A stretch of 64,000 bases of DNA. It comes from an uncultured Bacteroidaceae bacterium (GTDB lineage Bacteria > Bacteroidota > Bacteroidia > Bacteroidales > Bacteroidaceae). The stretch lies in the NCBI GenBank assembly GCA_905234555.1, contig CAJOHO010000002.1, positions 113,499 to 177,498 on the forward strand. The letters run 5' to 3'. Of this stretch, positions 44,243 to 53,288 are shown piece by piece (positions within the stretch are counted from its first letter, which is position 1; every line of letters begins with the position of its first letter). Below the pieces are notes generated by a model that saw only the letters and a program-made list of their open reading frames with translations, was not told where the DNA came from and searched no databases. The position numbers were made by a program, and so were the translations under genes.

Positions 44243-46645
44243 ATGAGCAACTTTCCCATTAAAAATCCTGCCAACGAAGGCGGAATGAACGAGCGCATCA
44301 AGCGACTGCGCCAACAGAACTTCGATACCCCTACGACGCTGAGCATCGAACGTGCACTCATCGAAACGGAGTTCTACAAGAAGAACTACGGAACGATGCC
44401 CATCGCTGTGCTGAGAGCCAAGAACTTCTATGAAATCTGCAAGAAGAAAACTCTCTATATCGGTGAGGATGAACTGATTGTGGGTGAACGCGGACCTGTG
44501 CCAAAGGCTGTTCCTACTTTTCCGGAACTGACTTGCCACAGCGTTGAGGACCTCCACACGCTCGATACTCGCGAACTGCAGAGTTACCACATCTCGCAGG
44601 CTGACATCGACACGTATGAACGCGAGGTCATCCCTTACTGGGCTGGCAAGACGCAGCGTGAACGCATCTTCAATCATGTGTCGAAGGAGTGGGAGGAGGC
44701 TTATCATGCAGGTGTCTTCACGGAGTTCATGGAACAGCGTGCTGCCGGTCATACGGCGATGGACGGACGGATGTACCGCGAAGGCTTGCTCGACATGAAG
44801 GCTCGCATCGAAAAGAAGATCAGCGAACTGGATTATATCTACGACCCTGAAGCTACGGACAAGCAGCAGGAGCTGGAGGCTATGTCCATCAGCTGCGACG
44901 CCGCCATCCTCTTTGCTGAGCGGCATGCGGAACTGGCGGAGGAGATGGCTGCAAAAGAGCAGAACCCACAACGTAAGGCTGAGCTGGAGAAGATTGCCAG
45001 CGTGTGCCGATGGGTGCCGGCTCATGCACCTCGCGACTTGTGGGAAGCCATTCAGATGTATTGGTTCGTGCACCTGGGTACGGTGACTGAGCTGAACGGA
45101 TGGGACTCGATGAATCCTGGTCACATCGACCAACATCTTTTCCCGTTCTACGAAAAGGGACTGGCTGACGGTTCGCTCACTCGCGACAAGGCGAAGGAGC
45201 TGATTTCCTGCCTGTGGATCAAGTTCAACAACCAGCCTGCGCCTCCGAAGGTGGGTGTGACAGCCCTCGAGAGCGGTACTTATAACGACTTCACCAATAT
45301 CAACATCGGTGGTGTGAAACGCGACGGAAGCAGTGCTGCCAACGAGATTTCCTTTATGATTCTGGAGATTCAGGAGGAGCTGCACGAGTTGCAGCCAGGC
45401 CTCTCCATTCATATCGCTGAGAATACCCCCGACGACTTCCTGATGGCAGGTCTGAAGGTGATTCGTCAAGGTCACGGCTATCCTTCTGTCTTCAATCCCG
45501 ACACCTACGTCAAGGAAATGGTGCGTGCCGGCAAGACTGTGGAGGATGCCCGCGAAGGCGGATGCTCTGGTTGCATCGAAGTAGGTGCTTTTGGCAAGGA
45601 AGCCTATCTGCTGACAGGTTATCTCAACACGCCTAAGATTCTGGAAATCACGCTGAACAACGGCTTTGACCCCATCTCGCAGAAGCAACTGGGACTCCAG
45701 ACTGGCGATCCTCGATCGTTCAAGTCTTTCGAGGAACTCTACGATGCCTGGCACAAGCAGATGATCTATTTCGTGAACCTGAAACTCAGCGTGAACAACT
45801 ATATCGAACGGATGTTCTCGCTCTACGCACCTGCTACTTTCCTCAGCCTCTACATCGATGACTGTATCGACAAGGGCAAGGACTACTACAGCGGTGGTGC
45901 ACGTTATAACACCACTTATATCCAATGCACTGGTTTGGGAACCATTACCGACTGTTTCACAACCCTCAAGAAGCATGTATTCGAGGACAAGCGTTACACG
46001 ATGGACCAGATGTTGGATGCCGTGAAGAAGAACTGGGAAGGCGAGGAAGTGCTCCGTCAGTATATCCGCAACCACACGCCGTTCTTCGGCAACGATGACG
46101 AATATGCCGACTCGATTGCTGTTCGGGTCTATGAGGATTTGGTGAAGGCGATTGAGGGACGTCCCAACACACGAGGGGGACAGACTCATCTGAACATGCT
46201 TTCTACCACCTGCCACAACTATTTCGGCTCTGTCTGTGGTGCTTCTGTCAACGGACGCTTTGCCCATTTCGCCATCAGCGACGGTACTTCGCCGGCTCAC
46301 GGAAGCGACTCGCACGGACCGACGGCTGTCATCAAATCGTTGGGAAAGCTCGACCAGACCAAGAGTGGCGGAACCTTGCTCAACGTTCGCTTCACGCCTC
46401 AGCTCTTCAAGCGCGACGAGGATATCAAGAAGTGTGCCTCGCTGGTTCGTACTTACTTTAAGTTCGGCGGTCACCACATTCAGTTCAACATCGTTGACAC
46501 AGCCACTCTGCTCGATGCGCAGAAGCATCCTGACCAGTACAAGGACCTCCTGGTCCGCGTAGCCGGCTATTCCGATTATTTCAACGATATGACTGAGCAG
46601 TTGCAGAACGAAATCATCGCCCGCACGGAGAACGATGCAGTATAA
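44243..46645 (+). CDS. Glycyl radical enzyme, probably trans-4-hydroxy-L-proline dehydratase (HypD-like)
   Basis: The protein has 800 residues. The active-site loop is EGGCSGCIEVGAFGKEAYLL (candidate thiyl Cys444 with the CxE arrangement of dehydratase-type enzymes), and the radical glycine is Gly775 in LLVRVAGYSDYF. The loop differs from the Cys-Cys of pyruvate formate-lyase, so it is not PflB. The wording around both motifs matches HypD best from memory, which would dehydrate hydroxyproline to pyrroline-5-carboxylate under anoxia. No activase or proline-synthesis gene is adjacent. GRE class is firm, HypD assignment moderate. Confidence 0.85.
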   Translation: MSNFPIKNPANEGGMNERIKRLRQQNFDTPTTLSIERALIETEFYKKNYGTMPIAVLRAKNFYEICKKKTLYIGEDELIVGERGPVPKAVPTFPELTCHSVEDLHTLDTRELQSYHISQADIDTYEREVIPYWAGKTQRERIFNHVSKEWEEAYHAGVFTEFMEQRAAGHTAMDGRMYREGLLDMKARIEKKISELDYIYDPEATDKQQELEAMSISCDAAILFAERHAELAEEMAAKEQNPQRKAELEKIASVCRWVPAHAPRDLWEAIQMYWFVHLGTVTELNGWDSMNPGHIDQHLFPFYEKGLADGSLTRDKAKELISCLWIKFNNQPAPPKVGVTALESGTYNDFTNINIGGVKRDGSSAANEISFMILEIQEELHELQPGLSIHIAENTPDDFLMAGLKVIRQGHGYPSVFNPDTYVKEMVRAGKTVEDAREGGCSGCIEVGAFGKEAYLLTGYLNTPKILEITLNNGFDPISQKQLGLQTGDPRSFKSFEELYDAWHKQMIYFVNLKLSVNNYIERMFSLYAPATFLSLYIDDCIDKGKDYYSGGARYNTTYIQCTGLGTITDCFTTLKKHVFEDKRYTMDQMLDAVKKNWEGEEVLRQYIRNHTPFFGNDDEYADSIAVRVYEDLVKAIEGRPNTRGGQTHLNMLSTTCHNYFGSVCGASVNGRFAHFAISDGTSPAHGSDSHGPTAVIKSLGKLDQTKSGGTLLNVRFTPQLFKRDEDIKKCASLVRTYFKFGGHHIQFNIVDTATLLDAQKHPDQYKDLLVRVAGYSDYFNDMTEQLQNEIIARTENDAV

Positions 46646-46688
46646 CCCAAGTCGTGAGCGGAAACGCTCTTTGCAAAAGTCAAGAATA

Positions 46689-46722
46689 AGCCCCCAAAAG
46701 TCACAACGACTTTTGGGGGCTT
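46689..46722 (+). terminator. Terminator after the glycyl radical enzyme gene
   Basis: AGCCCCCAAAAGTC/GACTTTTGGGGGCT, 14-bp perfect stem followed by TGTT. Confidence 0.7.
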
Positions 46723-46814
46723 GTTGATTGGACTCTATCCTGAAGACCTGTTGAAAAGAGGGTTGGTTGGGTTGAGGCGTTGCGCCTACTGATGTGTCAG
46801 GTCTGATGAGAGGC

Positions 46815-47918
46815 TTAGTGTCTTTGTCTTCTGACAGAAACGCGAGGTGCGGCTGATCCTGACGAGGAGGATGAACTCTTCTCCTTCTTGGGTTTTTCAG
46901 CTTTTTCTGTGCGTCGGGCAGATCGGGCAGACGATGAGCTGGCTGCTTTCTTTGCCTTCTTCGAACCCTTGGCTGCCTGTTCGGCTGCTTCGAGGGAATC
47001 CTTCAAAGCGAGGGCTGCGCTATCCACAGGTGCCTTCCAGATGTGTTCCTCGAAGTCTGTCATTTCTTTCTCAATGCGCTTCTGCTCCTTCACCAGCAGG
47101 CTGTCGCTGGGGTAGAGCTGAGCCAAGGCCTTGCCCTGCATGTTCGTCGTCATGAAGATTTTGCCCTTATAGCGGTTGGTGGCGAAGTAGTCTGCCATCG
47201 ACATCGTGGCTGCCTGGTTGATGTTCGATGTCATTAGCATGTGCTGGCTGAGGAAAGGCTCAATGTCCTCCATCTTCACCCAGAAGAGCGGCCAAAGGCG
47301 TTCGTCGGTGGAGAAATAGTCGTCGCTGCGGTAGAGGATGGGGCAGAGGGCTGTGACGCGTGTGTGGTAGGTGGCTGTGTTCTGGTCGTAGTAGGAGCTT
47401 TCCTTTACGTAGAAGCCTTTCACCTCGTCGCTGGGCACGTCGATATCCTCGATCTTGTACTGGTTCCCGTTCTTTTCATAGGGGATGCTCCATTTATCGA
47501 CAAAGGTCTGGAAGTGCATGCGGTTTTCAGGTCTGAAGTCTTCAATACCACTTTGGTTGGGTTCATAAACGGGCAGTTTTCCGGTGCTGAACAGACGGAA
47601 CATCACAGCGAAGAGGTCCTGCTGATCTCCCATAGGCTTCTGGGGATAGTAGAGTGCTGCGTTCTCGTCCTTCATGAGGTCGAGCTGACGGTAGATATCG
47701 CGTCGCCAGGTGACGTCCTCCGGCATGTTGACAGCCGTTGGGAACATGAGGTCTGCACGGCTGGTTGTGCTGGTGTTGCCAGCAGTCTGCTGCCTTCTCT
47801 GCTGCGTGGTGTTGGTGCGGCTGTTGTTGCTCTGCACACGCGACTTCTGAGGCTGGGCCTGAGTACTGAGGCTTACCAGCATGAGGCCGGCAGCGATGAT
47901 CGCCTTTATCTGTTTCAT
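46815..47918 (-). CDS. gldN: Type IX secretion ring component GldN/PorN
   Basis: The protein has 367 residues with a signal peptide (MKQIKAIIAAGLMLVSLSTQAQ). The conserved core begins LMFPTAVNMPEDVTWRRDIYRQLDL and includes NAALYYPQKPMGDQQDLFAVMFRL and WPLFWVKMEDIEPFL. It works with GldK in the periplasmic ring under the outer membrane. The C-terminal 55 residues are a Lys/Ser-rich tail (KGSKKAKKAASSSS), longer than the core needs. Last gene of the operon. Confidence 0.95.
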   Translation of the reverse strand: MKQIKAIIAAGLMLVSLSTQAQPQKSRVQSNNSRTNTTQQRRQQTAGNTSTTSRADLMFPTAVNMPEDVTWRRDIYRQLDLMKDENAALYYPQKPMGDQQDLFAVMFRLFSTGKLPVYEPNQSGIEDFRPENRMHFQTFVDKWSIPYEKNGNQYKIEDIDVPSDEVKGFYVKESSYYDQNTATYHTRVTALCPILYRSDDYFSTDERLWPLFWVKMEDIEPFLSQHMLMTSNINQAATMSMADYFATNRYKGKIFMTTNMQGKALAQLYPSDSLLVKEQKRIEKEMTDFEEHIWKAPVDSAALALKDSLEAAEQAAKGSKKAKKAASSSSARSARRTEKAEKPKKEKSSSSSSGSAAPRVSVRRQRH

Positions 47919-47920
47919 AA

Positions 47921-47985
47921 TTCTTTCGTTATTTCGTGATTACGGGATTACGTCTTTTCGTTATATCGTCTTTTCGTTATGCGGC
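47921..47985. repeat. Intercistronic short tandem repeat (AACGAAAAG-like)
   Basis: On the coding strand, degenerate copies of AACGAAAAGAC and ACGTAATC between gldM and gldN. Confidence 0.55.
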
Positions 47986-47987
47986 TG

Positions 47988-49556
47988 TTAGTTGACAATG
48001 ACTTCGAGTGCGTAGGGCAGGGTACGTTCGATGCCGTCGGGACCGATGGCGTGAACACGTGAGATGTTGAAGCGTTTTCCGCGAGCCAGTCCGCGCATCA
48101 TGGAGATCTGACGTTCGCTGAAGTTGGCTCCTGATGACTTTTCGAGCAGGGCGTTACCCAGGTTGTCTGTGAAGACGGTTTCGAAGCTGATGACGCGGAA
48201 CGGAATGTCGAGCAGACCGTCGTCGATGGCTGCGCTCACACCTGGAGTTGCCAGCAGGGCTGCCTTTCCAATCGGCATACCACCCTTGTAACGGTTGACG
48301 TTGCCAGCTGGGTCTTTCACAGCGAGGAAAGCCGACGGGTCAGGCAGTTTGCGTACGTGGAAGGTGAACTGTCCCATTTCCTGCTGACGACCTTCGTTCT
48401 GAGCCGTCACGGTGATGGTGACATCGCTGCCCACAGCCGTGGGTACGGCGATATAGCTGCCGTCGCCTTTCTTGGTGAGTGTTCCGCCCGACATCGTGGC
48501 GTTGATCTTGTTTACAGGAACGCCAGGAACGCTGACGCTGATGGGGTTCTCGTAACCGGCGTAGAGCATGTTCATCATCGTTGCCGACACTGTGGCGGTG
48601 GGTTCCACAACGGTATAGGGCTGTGTGAATTCCCTGCGGATGACTTCGCCGTCGCCGTTTCGCATCTGCAGATAACCGCGAAGGGTGAATTCGCCTACGG
48701 AGTTGCAGATGGTTTCGTAGCGTCCGTTGGTAGAGGAGATGAGGCGGTCGCCGATATAGATTTCAGGACGGGCCGTGGTATCGACAGCTGCCATGATGAT
48801 CTGTGCCGAGAATCGTCCGCCTCGCACGATGGTCTGTGCGCTGGGGATGACGTAGGCATTGATTTCGTTCACACGCACGTCCTTCACGTCGATATTCGAA
48901 ATGAGCTGGTGGAGGATTTCGCCTTCAGCGGCACGCACGTCGTTCTGGAGTTTTGTCAACAGGGTGACGGCTGCTGCCACTGGTGTGTTCTCAAACATAT
49001 ATTGCTGCCAGTTCTTGCCCAAGGTCTGACCTTTCTGGGGTACGGCAGTGGAGAGGTTGTCGCGAATGATTCGGCGCTGAATGGAGTCGTCCACCATCTT
49101 CACCACACGCTCACGATAGGAGTTGATGGCATCGTAGAGGGCTTGTCCCTGACCTACGCCAGGAGCCAGCATCACGTGGGTGGCAGCTTCCAAGTTCTCC
49201 TTATTATTGATGTTGTGGAGGTCAGCTTCCTCGCCATCGACCTCGCGGACGATTTTCCACTTCAGTTCTTCAGCAAACTGATATAAGGAGTCTGATATGT
49301 TCTTCACCATTTCAGCCTTGGCGAACCACTCGCGCACCTTTTCCGGATTCTGCTCCATCGCAGCTTCCATCGCAGCGTAGGTGGCTGCGTTCTGGGTGGT
49401 GGCGTTGGCAGCAGAGCGGTTCAGTCCTTCATCGACGAGTGAGAAGCCGTTGAGCACATCCGATGACACGTTGAGGGCAAGCATGGCCATCAGTACGACG
49501 TACATCAGATTGATCATCTTCTGACGTGGTGAGATTCTTCGTTTCTGTATTCCCAT
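47988..49556 (-). CDS. gldM: Type IX secretion motor component GldM/PorM
   Basis: The protein has 522 residues. One N-terminal TM helix (MINLMYVVLMAMLALNVSSDV) follows a basic stretch, and the rest is a long periplasmic domain chain (INKINATMSGGTLTKKGDGSY and others), as in the GldM dimer that spans the periplasm. With GldL it forms the proton-driven motor. Between gldL and gldN on the same strand. Confidence 0.95.
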   Translation of the reverse strand: MGIQKRRISPRQKMINLMYVVLMAMLALNVSSDVLNGFSLVDEGLNRSAANATTQNAATYAAMEAAMEQNPEKVREWFAKAEMVKNISDSLYQFAEELKWKIVREVDGEEADLHNINNKENLEAATHVMLAPGVGQGQALYDAINSYRERVVKMVDDSIQRRIIRDNLSTAVPQKGQTLGKNWQQYMFENTPVAAAVTLLTKLQNDVRAAEGEILHQLISNIDVKDVRVNEINAYVIPSAQTIVRGGRFSAQIIMAAVDTTARPEIYIGDRLISSTNGRYETICNSVGEFTLRGYLQMRNGDGEVIRREFTQPYTVVEPTATVSATMMNMLYAGYENPISVSVPGVPVNKINATMSGGTLTKKGDGSYIAVPTAVGSDVTITVTAQNEGRQQEMGQFTFHVRKLPDPSAFLAVKDPAGNVNRYKGGMPIGKAALLATPGVSAAIDDGLLDIPFRVISFETVFTDNLGNALLEKSSGANFSERQISMMRGLARGKRFNISRVHAIGPDGIERTLPYALEVIVN

Positions 49557-49560
49557 CTAT

Positions 49561-49600
49561 TTGATTTACGATTTGACGATTTACAAATTACGATTTTCCT
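49561..49600. repeat. Intercistronic short tandem repeat (AAATCGTnA-like)
   Basis: On the coding strand AAATCGTAATTTGTAAATCGTCAAATCGTAAATC just before gldM. Confidence 0.5.
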
Positions 49601-49614
49601 TTGGGGAATCTTTC

Positions 49615-50604
49615 TTATCCGATTTTGATTTTCAAGGCATCGACCATGCGTTCGTACAGTCCGTTCAGCTCTGCCAGCTTTTCGGCCAGGAGCTTGGTCT
49701 GGGTGTTGACGTCGTCGATGGTAGAACTCTGCTGGCCCACACTACGCAGCTGCATCTCGTAGAATCGGTTGATGCCAGTAAGCGTGCGGTTCATGGTCTC
49801 CATCTCCTCGGAGTCGCGAGTGAGACGTGCCGACTGCTCTGCCACCTGCTTGAGGATGTCGGTCAGTTCGTTGAGCTGATCGACGTATGCTTGGGTGGCT
49901 TCCTGCATTTCCGGTGTCATGCCTGGATAGAGAGGTACCTTGACAGAAGAGATGGATGCAGCCAATGCAGCCGGATCTACGGTTGCACCTTCTGTGCCTT
50001 CTTCGGATGGTTCTCCGCTGCCCATCACGATGGTTGCCGGCTGCTCGCCTGCACCTTCGCCGCTGACTGGTGGCACATAGCCCGAACCGCCACCACCGAT
50101 GATGATGGTTCCGCCGCCGATGGCTCCTCCACCAACAACCACTGGACCTTGTGCAGGAGCACCACCGCCAATGACGATGGGGCCTTGTGCTGCACCGCCC
50201 TGAGCCACAGGTGCTGATCCTTCCTCGCCAGTTGTGGCTTCACCGCCACCTGCCACGATGGGGGCACCGCCAATCGGTCCGCCTGCAATGACCGGTCCGC
50301 CTGCCATCACTGGAGCACCTGTCGTCACTGGTGCACCGTTGGCAACCTGGGCTGGTTCTGCTACAGCATCGTCATCGTCATCTTCCCAAGGTACATCGAA
50401 ACCTGACAAGAAGAAGACGAACACTTCGGTTCCCATACCGATGAAGAGCATGAGGTCTGCACCGGCGATGTGGGTGAGTTTGAAGAGCGCACCCAAGATC
50501 ACGATGGAGGCACCCCAACTATATGCTAAATTCAAGAATGTCTGTCCTGACTTGGTGTGCAACCAGCCTTGGATGGCATTGAGCGGAATTCTTTTCTTTC
50601 CCAT
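49615..50604 (-). CDS. gldL: Type IX secretion motor component GldL/PorL with low-complexity insert
   Basis: The protein has 329 residues. Two N-terminal TM helices (YSWGASIVILGALFKLTHIAG and ADLMLFIGMGTEVFVFFLSGF) contain the conserved Glu of the motor. They are followed by about 110 residues of Gly/Pro/Val/Ala low-complexity sequence (GGPVIAGGPIGGAPIVAGGG and similar), then the cytoplasmic helical domain (DQLNELTDILKQVAEQSARL). GldL normally passes more directly into the helical part, so the insert is unusual. Confidence 0.93.
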   Translation of the reverse strand: MGKKRIPLNAIQGWLHTKSGQTFLNLAYSWGASIVILGALFKLTHIAGADLMLFIGMGTEVFVFFLSGFDVPWEDDDDDAVAEPAQVANGAPVTTGAPVMAGGPVIAGGPIGGAPIVAGGGEATTGEEGSAPVAQGGAAQGPIVIGGGAPAQGPVVVGGGAIGGGTIIIGGGGSGYVPPVSGEGAGEQPATIVMGSGEPSEEGTEGATVDPAALAASISSVKVPLYPGMTPEMQEATQAYVDQLNELTDILKQVAEQSARLTRDSEEMETMNRTLTGINRFYEMQLRSVGQQSSTIDDVNTQTKLLAEKLAELNGLYERMVDALKIKIG

Positions 50605-50666
50605 CTTATATTTAAGGATTTAGAGATTACTATTTATGTTTCTTTGCAACTGATGGCAAAGTCCTG

Positions 50667-52112
50667 CTATTTCTGTTTCTTGATTTTCTCGGATGTGCCT
50701 ACCTGCGAGCGGACGCAGCGGAAGCCGACGAACGAACGGCCTACGTTCTGGTATTCGCTGGAGCGCCAGGCTGACTTGATGAAGCTCTCGGGGTCTTTCC
50801 ACGAACCACCACGCACGGATTTGCGTTTCAGGGCGTAGGGGTCTTCCTTGGCTGCATTATACTTTAAGGTAGGATTCATGTCGCTCATGGACAGCACTCC
50901 AGCCTCCGTGAAGACGGTTGAAGTCCATTCAGCCACGTTTCCTGCCATATCGTAGAGACCGTTGGAGTTGGCACTATAGATGCCTACTTTCGAGGTGATC
51001 AGGTTGCCATCGACGGTGTAGTTGCCTCGGTCGGGCTTAAAGTTGGCATAGAAGCAGCCGCTTTCGCTCTTCACGCCTTCTTGGTTCCAAGGCAGTTCGT
51101 TGCCGTCCTTGCCACGTGCGGCGTATTCCCATTCAGCTTCGGTCGGGAGGCGGTAACGCTGGATATACTTGGCGTTAGGACCTAAGCCGCGGATAAGGAA
51201 GTCGGTGCGCCAGTTGCAGAAAGCGTTGGCCTGTTCCCAGTTCACACCCACTACAGGATATTGGTTGTAGTTGGAATGGCTGAAATACTGGCGCATGTAG
51301 ATTTCGTTCTCTGCGTTCTGGAAGTCGTTCACCCAGCAGGTGGTATCGGGATAGATGTTCACGATGTAGGTGTTGACGAAGTCCCACATGGAAGACAGCG
51401 GACGTGTGATGGTCTCACGAACGATGACACCCTCGTCGTTGATGTAGGCTGTGTCCTTCGAAATCATCACCACCTCGTTGGGGTTTACCTGTACGTCGGT
51501 GTTCAGGTTGCGTTCCGCTGGATTCAGACGGTACTTACGCTGCGCAGCCATCACATAGTCGAAGGTTTCGTAGCGATAGTTCATCTGGCTGGCATCCAGC
51601 ATCCTGGTTCCGTCGAATGGATGGGTGATATAGACGCTTTCGATGGCGCGCTGTTGGTCTTCGTCTGGATTCTTCCAAGGAATGGACTTGTTCCAGTTGA
51701 GGTGTGGGGTGATGGGGTCGCCGTTCTTGTCTTCCTCAATCTTGAACGACTCGTCGCCGCCGTAGGCTGGATCGGCCAGACGTTCGCGGATGATGCTGTC
51801 GCGCACCCAGAAGACAAACTGACGATACATGGAGTTGGTCACTTCGTGTTCGTCCATCCAGAAGGCATCCACGGAAATCTCACGCTGTGGCATTTGCTTG
51901 CCCCAGAGCGAGTCCGTGTTCTCCGTACCCATTTTCAGGGAGCCGCGCTTCACAAGCACCATTCCGTAGGGTGCCGGTTCCTGCAGCGTGCTGCCTGCTA
52001 CACCAGTTACTTCACCGCCGGCAGCTCCTGAACCTGAACGGCTCGTGCCGCCCATACAGGAAACGATGAGCAGGCCTGCGGCTAATGAAACGATTGACAA
52101 TAACTTCTTCAT
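50667..52112 (-). CDS. gldK: Type IX secretion ring lipoprotein GldK/PorK
   Basis: The protein has 481 residues with a lipoprotein signal (LSIVSLAAGLLIVSCMGG). The body is an FGE/SUMF1-like fold (MVLVKRGSLKMGT, EISVDAFWMDEHEVTN, YRLPTEAEWEYAARG, NGLYDMAGNVAEWTS, SVRGGSWKD). It forms the ring with GldN at the outer membrane. First of the gldKLMN genes, directly after the porP-like gene. Confidence 0.96.
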   Translation of the reverse strand: MKKLLSIVSLAAGLLIVSCMGGTSRSGSGAAGGEVTGVAGSTLQEPAPYGMVLVKRGSLKMGTENTDSLWGKQMPQREISVDAFWMDEHEVTNSMYRQFVFWVRDSIIRERLADPAYGGDESFKIEEDKNGDPITPHLNWNKSIPWKNPDEDQQRAIESVYITHPFDGTRMLDASQMNYRYETFDYVMAAQRKYRLNPAERNLNTDVQVNPNEVVMISKDTAYINDEGVIVRETITRPLSSMWDFVNTYIVNIYPDTTCWVNDFQNAENEIYMRQYFSHSNYNQYPVVGVNWEQANAFCNWRTDFLIRGLGPNAKYIQRYRLPTEAEWEYAARGKDGNELPWNQEGVKSESGCFYANFKPDRGNYTVDGNLITSKVGIYSANSNGLYDMAGNVAEWTSTVFTEAGVLSMSDMNPTLKYNAAKEDPYALKRKSVRGGSWKDPESFIKSAWRSSEYQNVGRSFVGFRCVRSQVGTSEKIKKQK

Positions 52113-52130
52113 ATTTCTTAAGTCTTTGTT

Positions 52131-52197
52131 ATCTTTTTCTAAGTTTCCTAGTTTTCCTAGTTTTTCTAGTTTTCCTAGTTTTCCTAGTCTTTCCTAT
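52131..52197. repeat. Intercistronic short tandem repeat (CTAGGAAAA-like)
   Basis: On the coding strand about six copies of CTAGGAAAA between the porP-like stop and gldK start; the cleanest of these sites. Confidence 0.75.
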
Positions 52198-52208
52198 TAT
52201 TCCTTATT

Positions 52209-53153
52209 TTATAAAAATCTCACACTTTTGTGACGGTTTCTTCCTTTTTTAAATAAGTCGAGGTCGGTTTGGTAGCCGACGGTCAGTTCGTGCGAACCAT
52301 TGATGAGTCCTACGCCTGATGTGTACATCTGATAGCTGTAACCTAGCCAGACTCCGTGAAAGTTGCCTCCCACCATGAAGGTGGCTGAGATGTCAGGACT
52401 GTAACCTACACCTGCATAGAACGAACGCCCCTCGAACTCGTATTGCAGCTTGCATTGTATGTCTTCGCGCCAGTCATGCTTCATGTTGGTCATCACCATG
52501 AACGATGGCTGTAAGGATAGAAACGTATTTTTTAGGCGAATATTACATCCACCCATCAAATAATACATTCTGTCGAACGAAAATTCATATTTTTCCTGCA
52601 TTAAGATGGTTGGTGCCATCAAATGGTGACTACTCGCACCTACCCAGTATTTCGGGTGGAGAAAGTAGATACCTGCTGCAAAATCCACATGTTGTCCGTT
52701 GGCTTCCGACGAAGGAAGGGCGGGGTCGTTCTGGTCTTTTACCTTCAGCCCGCTGGGATCGATCTTCTCTGTGAGGATGGCACCCTGCACACCGATGGCG
52801 AGACGGGCTTTCTTGCCGATCTTCATGTTGTAGGCATATTGCAGACCTATTTTCTGGGTCGTAAAGATGCCAAACTTATCGCTCAGCAAACTCACGCCAG
52901 CTCCATGGCGAGGTCCCAGAAAGAAAACCGGCAGGTCGGCACCTAAATACATCGTAGCAGGAGCGTTGTCGTAACCAACGAATTGCATGGAGTAGGCTCC
53001 TGCGATGCTCAGTTTCCCGTCGATGCCGGAAACTGCTGGGTTATAGTACGATTTCAGTCGCGTGTAGTCAGAAAACTGCACGTCGTTCTGCGCCATTGCC
53101 TCCACAGAGAGGCACAGCAACAGGGCTAAAACTATGCGTACTTTTGCGCCCAT
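52209..53153 (-). CDS. porP: PorP/SprF-family outer membrane protein
   Basis: The start is at ATG 53153 (MGAKVRIVLALLLCLSVEAMAQ); the track start at 53213 precedes the signal peptide by 20 residues. The mature protein starts NDVQFSDYTRLKSYYNPAVSG, the family signature, and continues as a predicted beta-barrel. PorP-type proteins cooperate with the T9SS ring and can bind the cell-surface modification machinery. It heads the porP-gldKLMN operon. SprF-type is an alternative name. Confidence 0.93.
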   Translation of the reverse strand: MGAKVRIVLALLLCLSVEAMAQNDVQFSDYTRLKSYYNPAVSGIDGKLSIAGAYSMQFVGYDNAPATMYLGADLPVFFLGPRHGAGVSLLSDKFGIFTTQKIGLQYAYNMKIGKKARLAIGVQGAILTEKIDPSGLKVKDQNDPALPSSEANGQHVDFAAGIYFLHPKYWVGASSHHLMAPTILMQEKYEFSFDRMYYLMGGCNIRLKNTFLSLQPSFMVMTNMKHDWREDIQCKLQYEFEGRSFYAGVGYSPDISATFMVGGNFHGVWLGYSYQMYTSGVGLINGSHELTVGYQTDLDLFKKGRNRHKSVRFL

Positions 53154-53227
53154 TCTGAGAAAATAACGACTGAAGGCCGGTTTTATTGCCTTTCTATAAG
53201 AAAAAACACACAACTTTCGTTAATTCC

Positions 53228-53258
53228 TTTGTTACTTCGAAGATTTCCGTTAACTTTG
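53228..53258 (+). promoter_or_regulatory. Promoter of the porT-like gene
   Basis: TTTG, 19 bp, TAACTTTG, 30 bp before the ATG. Confidence 0.7.
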
Positions 53259-53288
53259 CAGTCAAATTCATAAGAATAGTCACAAACG

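Noticed and set aside
44213-46528. 771-residue ORF on the minus strand
   Set aside because: It is the antisense shadow of the glycyl radical enzyme gene, whose motifs are clear.
44243-46645. Pyruvate formate-lyase
   Set aside because: The active-site loop is GGCSGCIEVG with a single CxE pair rather than adjacent Cys-Cys, and the radical loop reads RVAGYSDYF.
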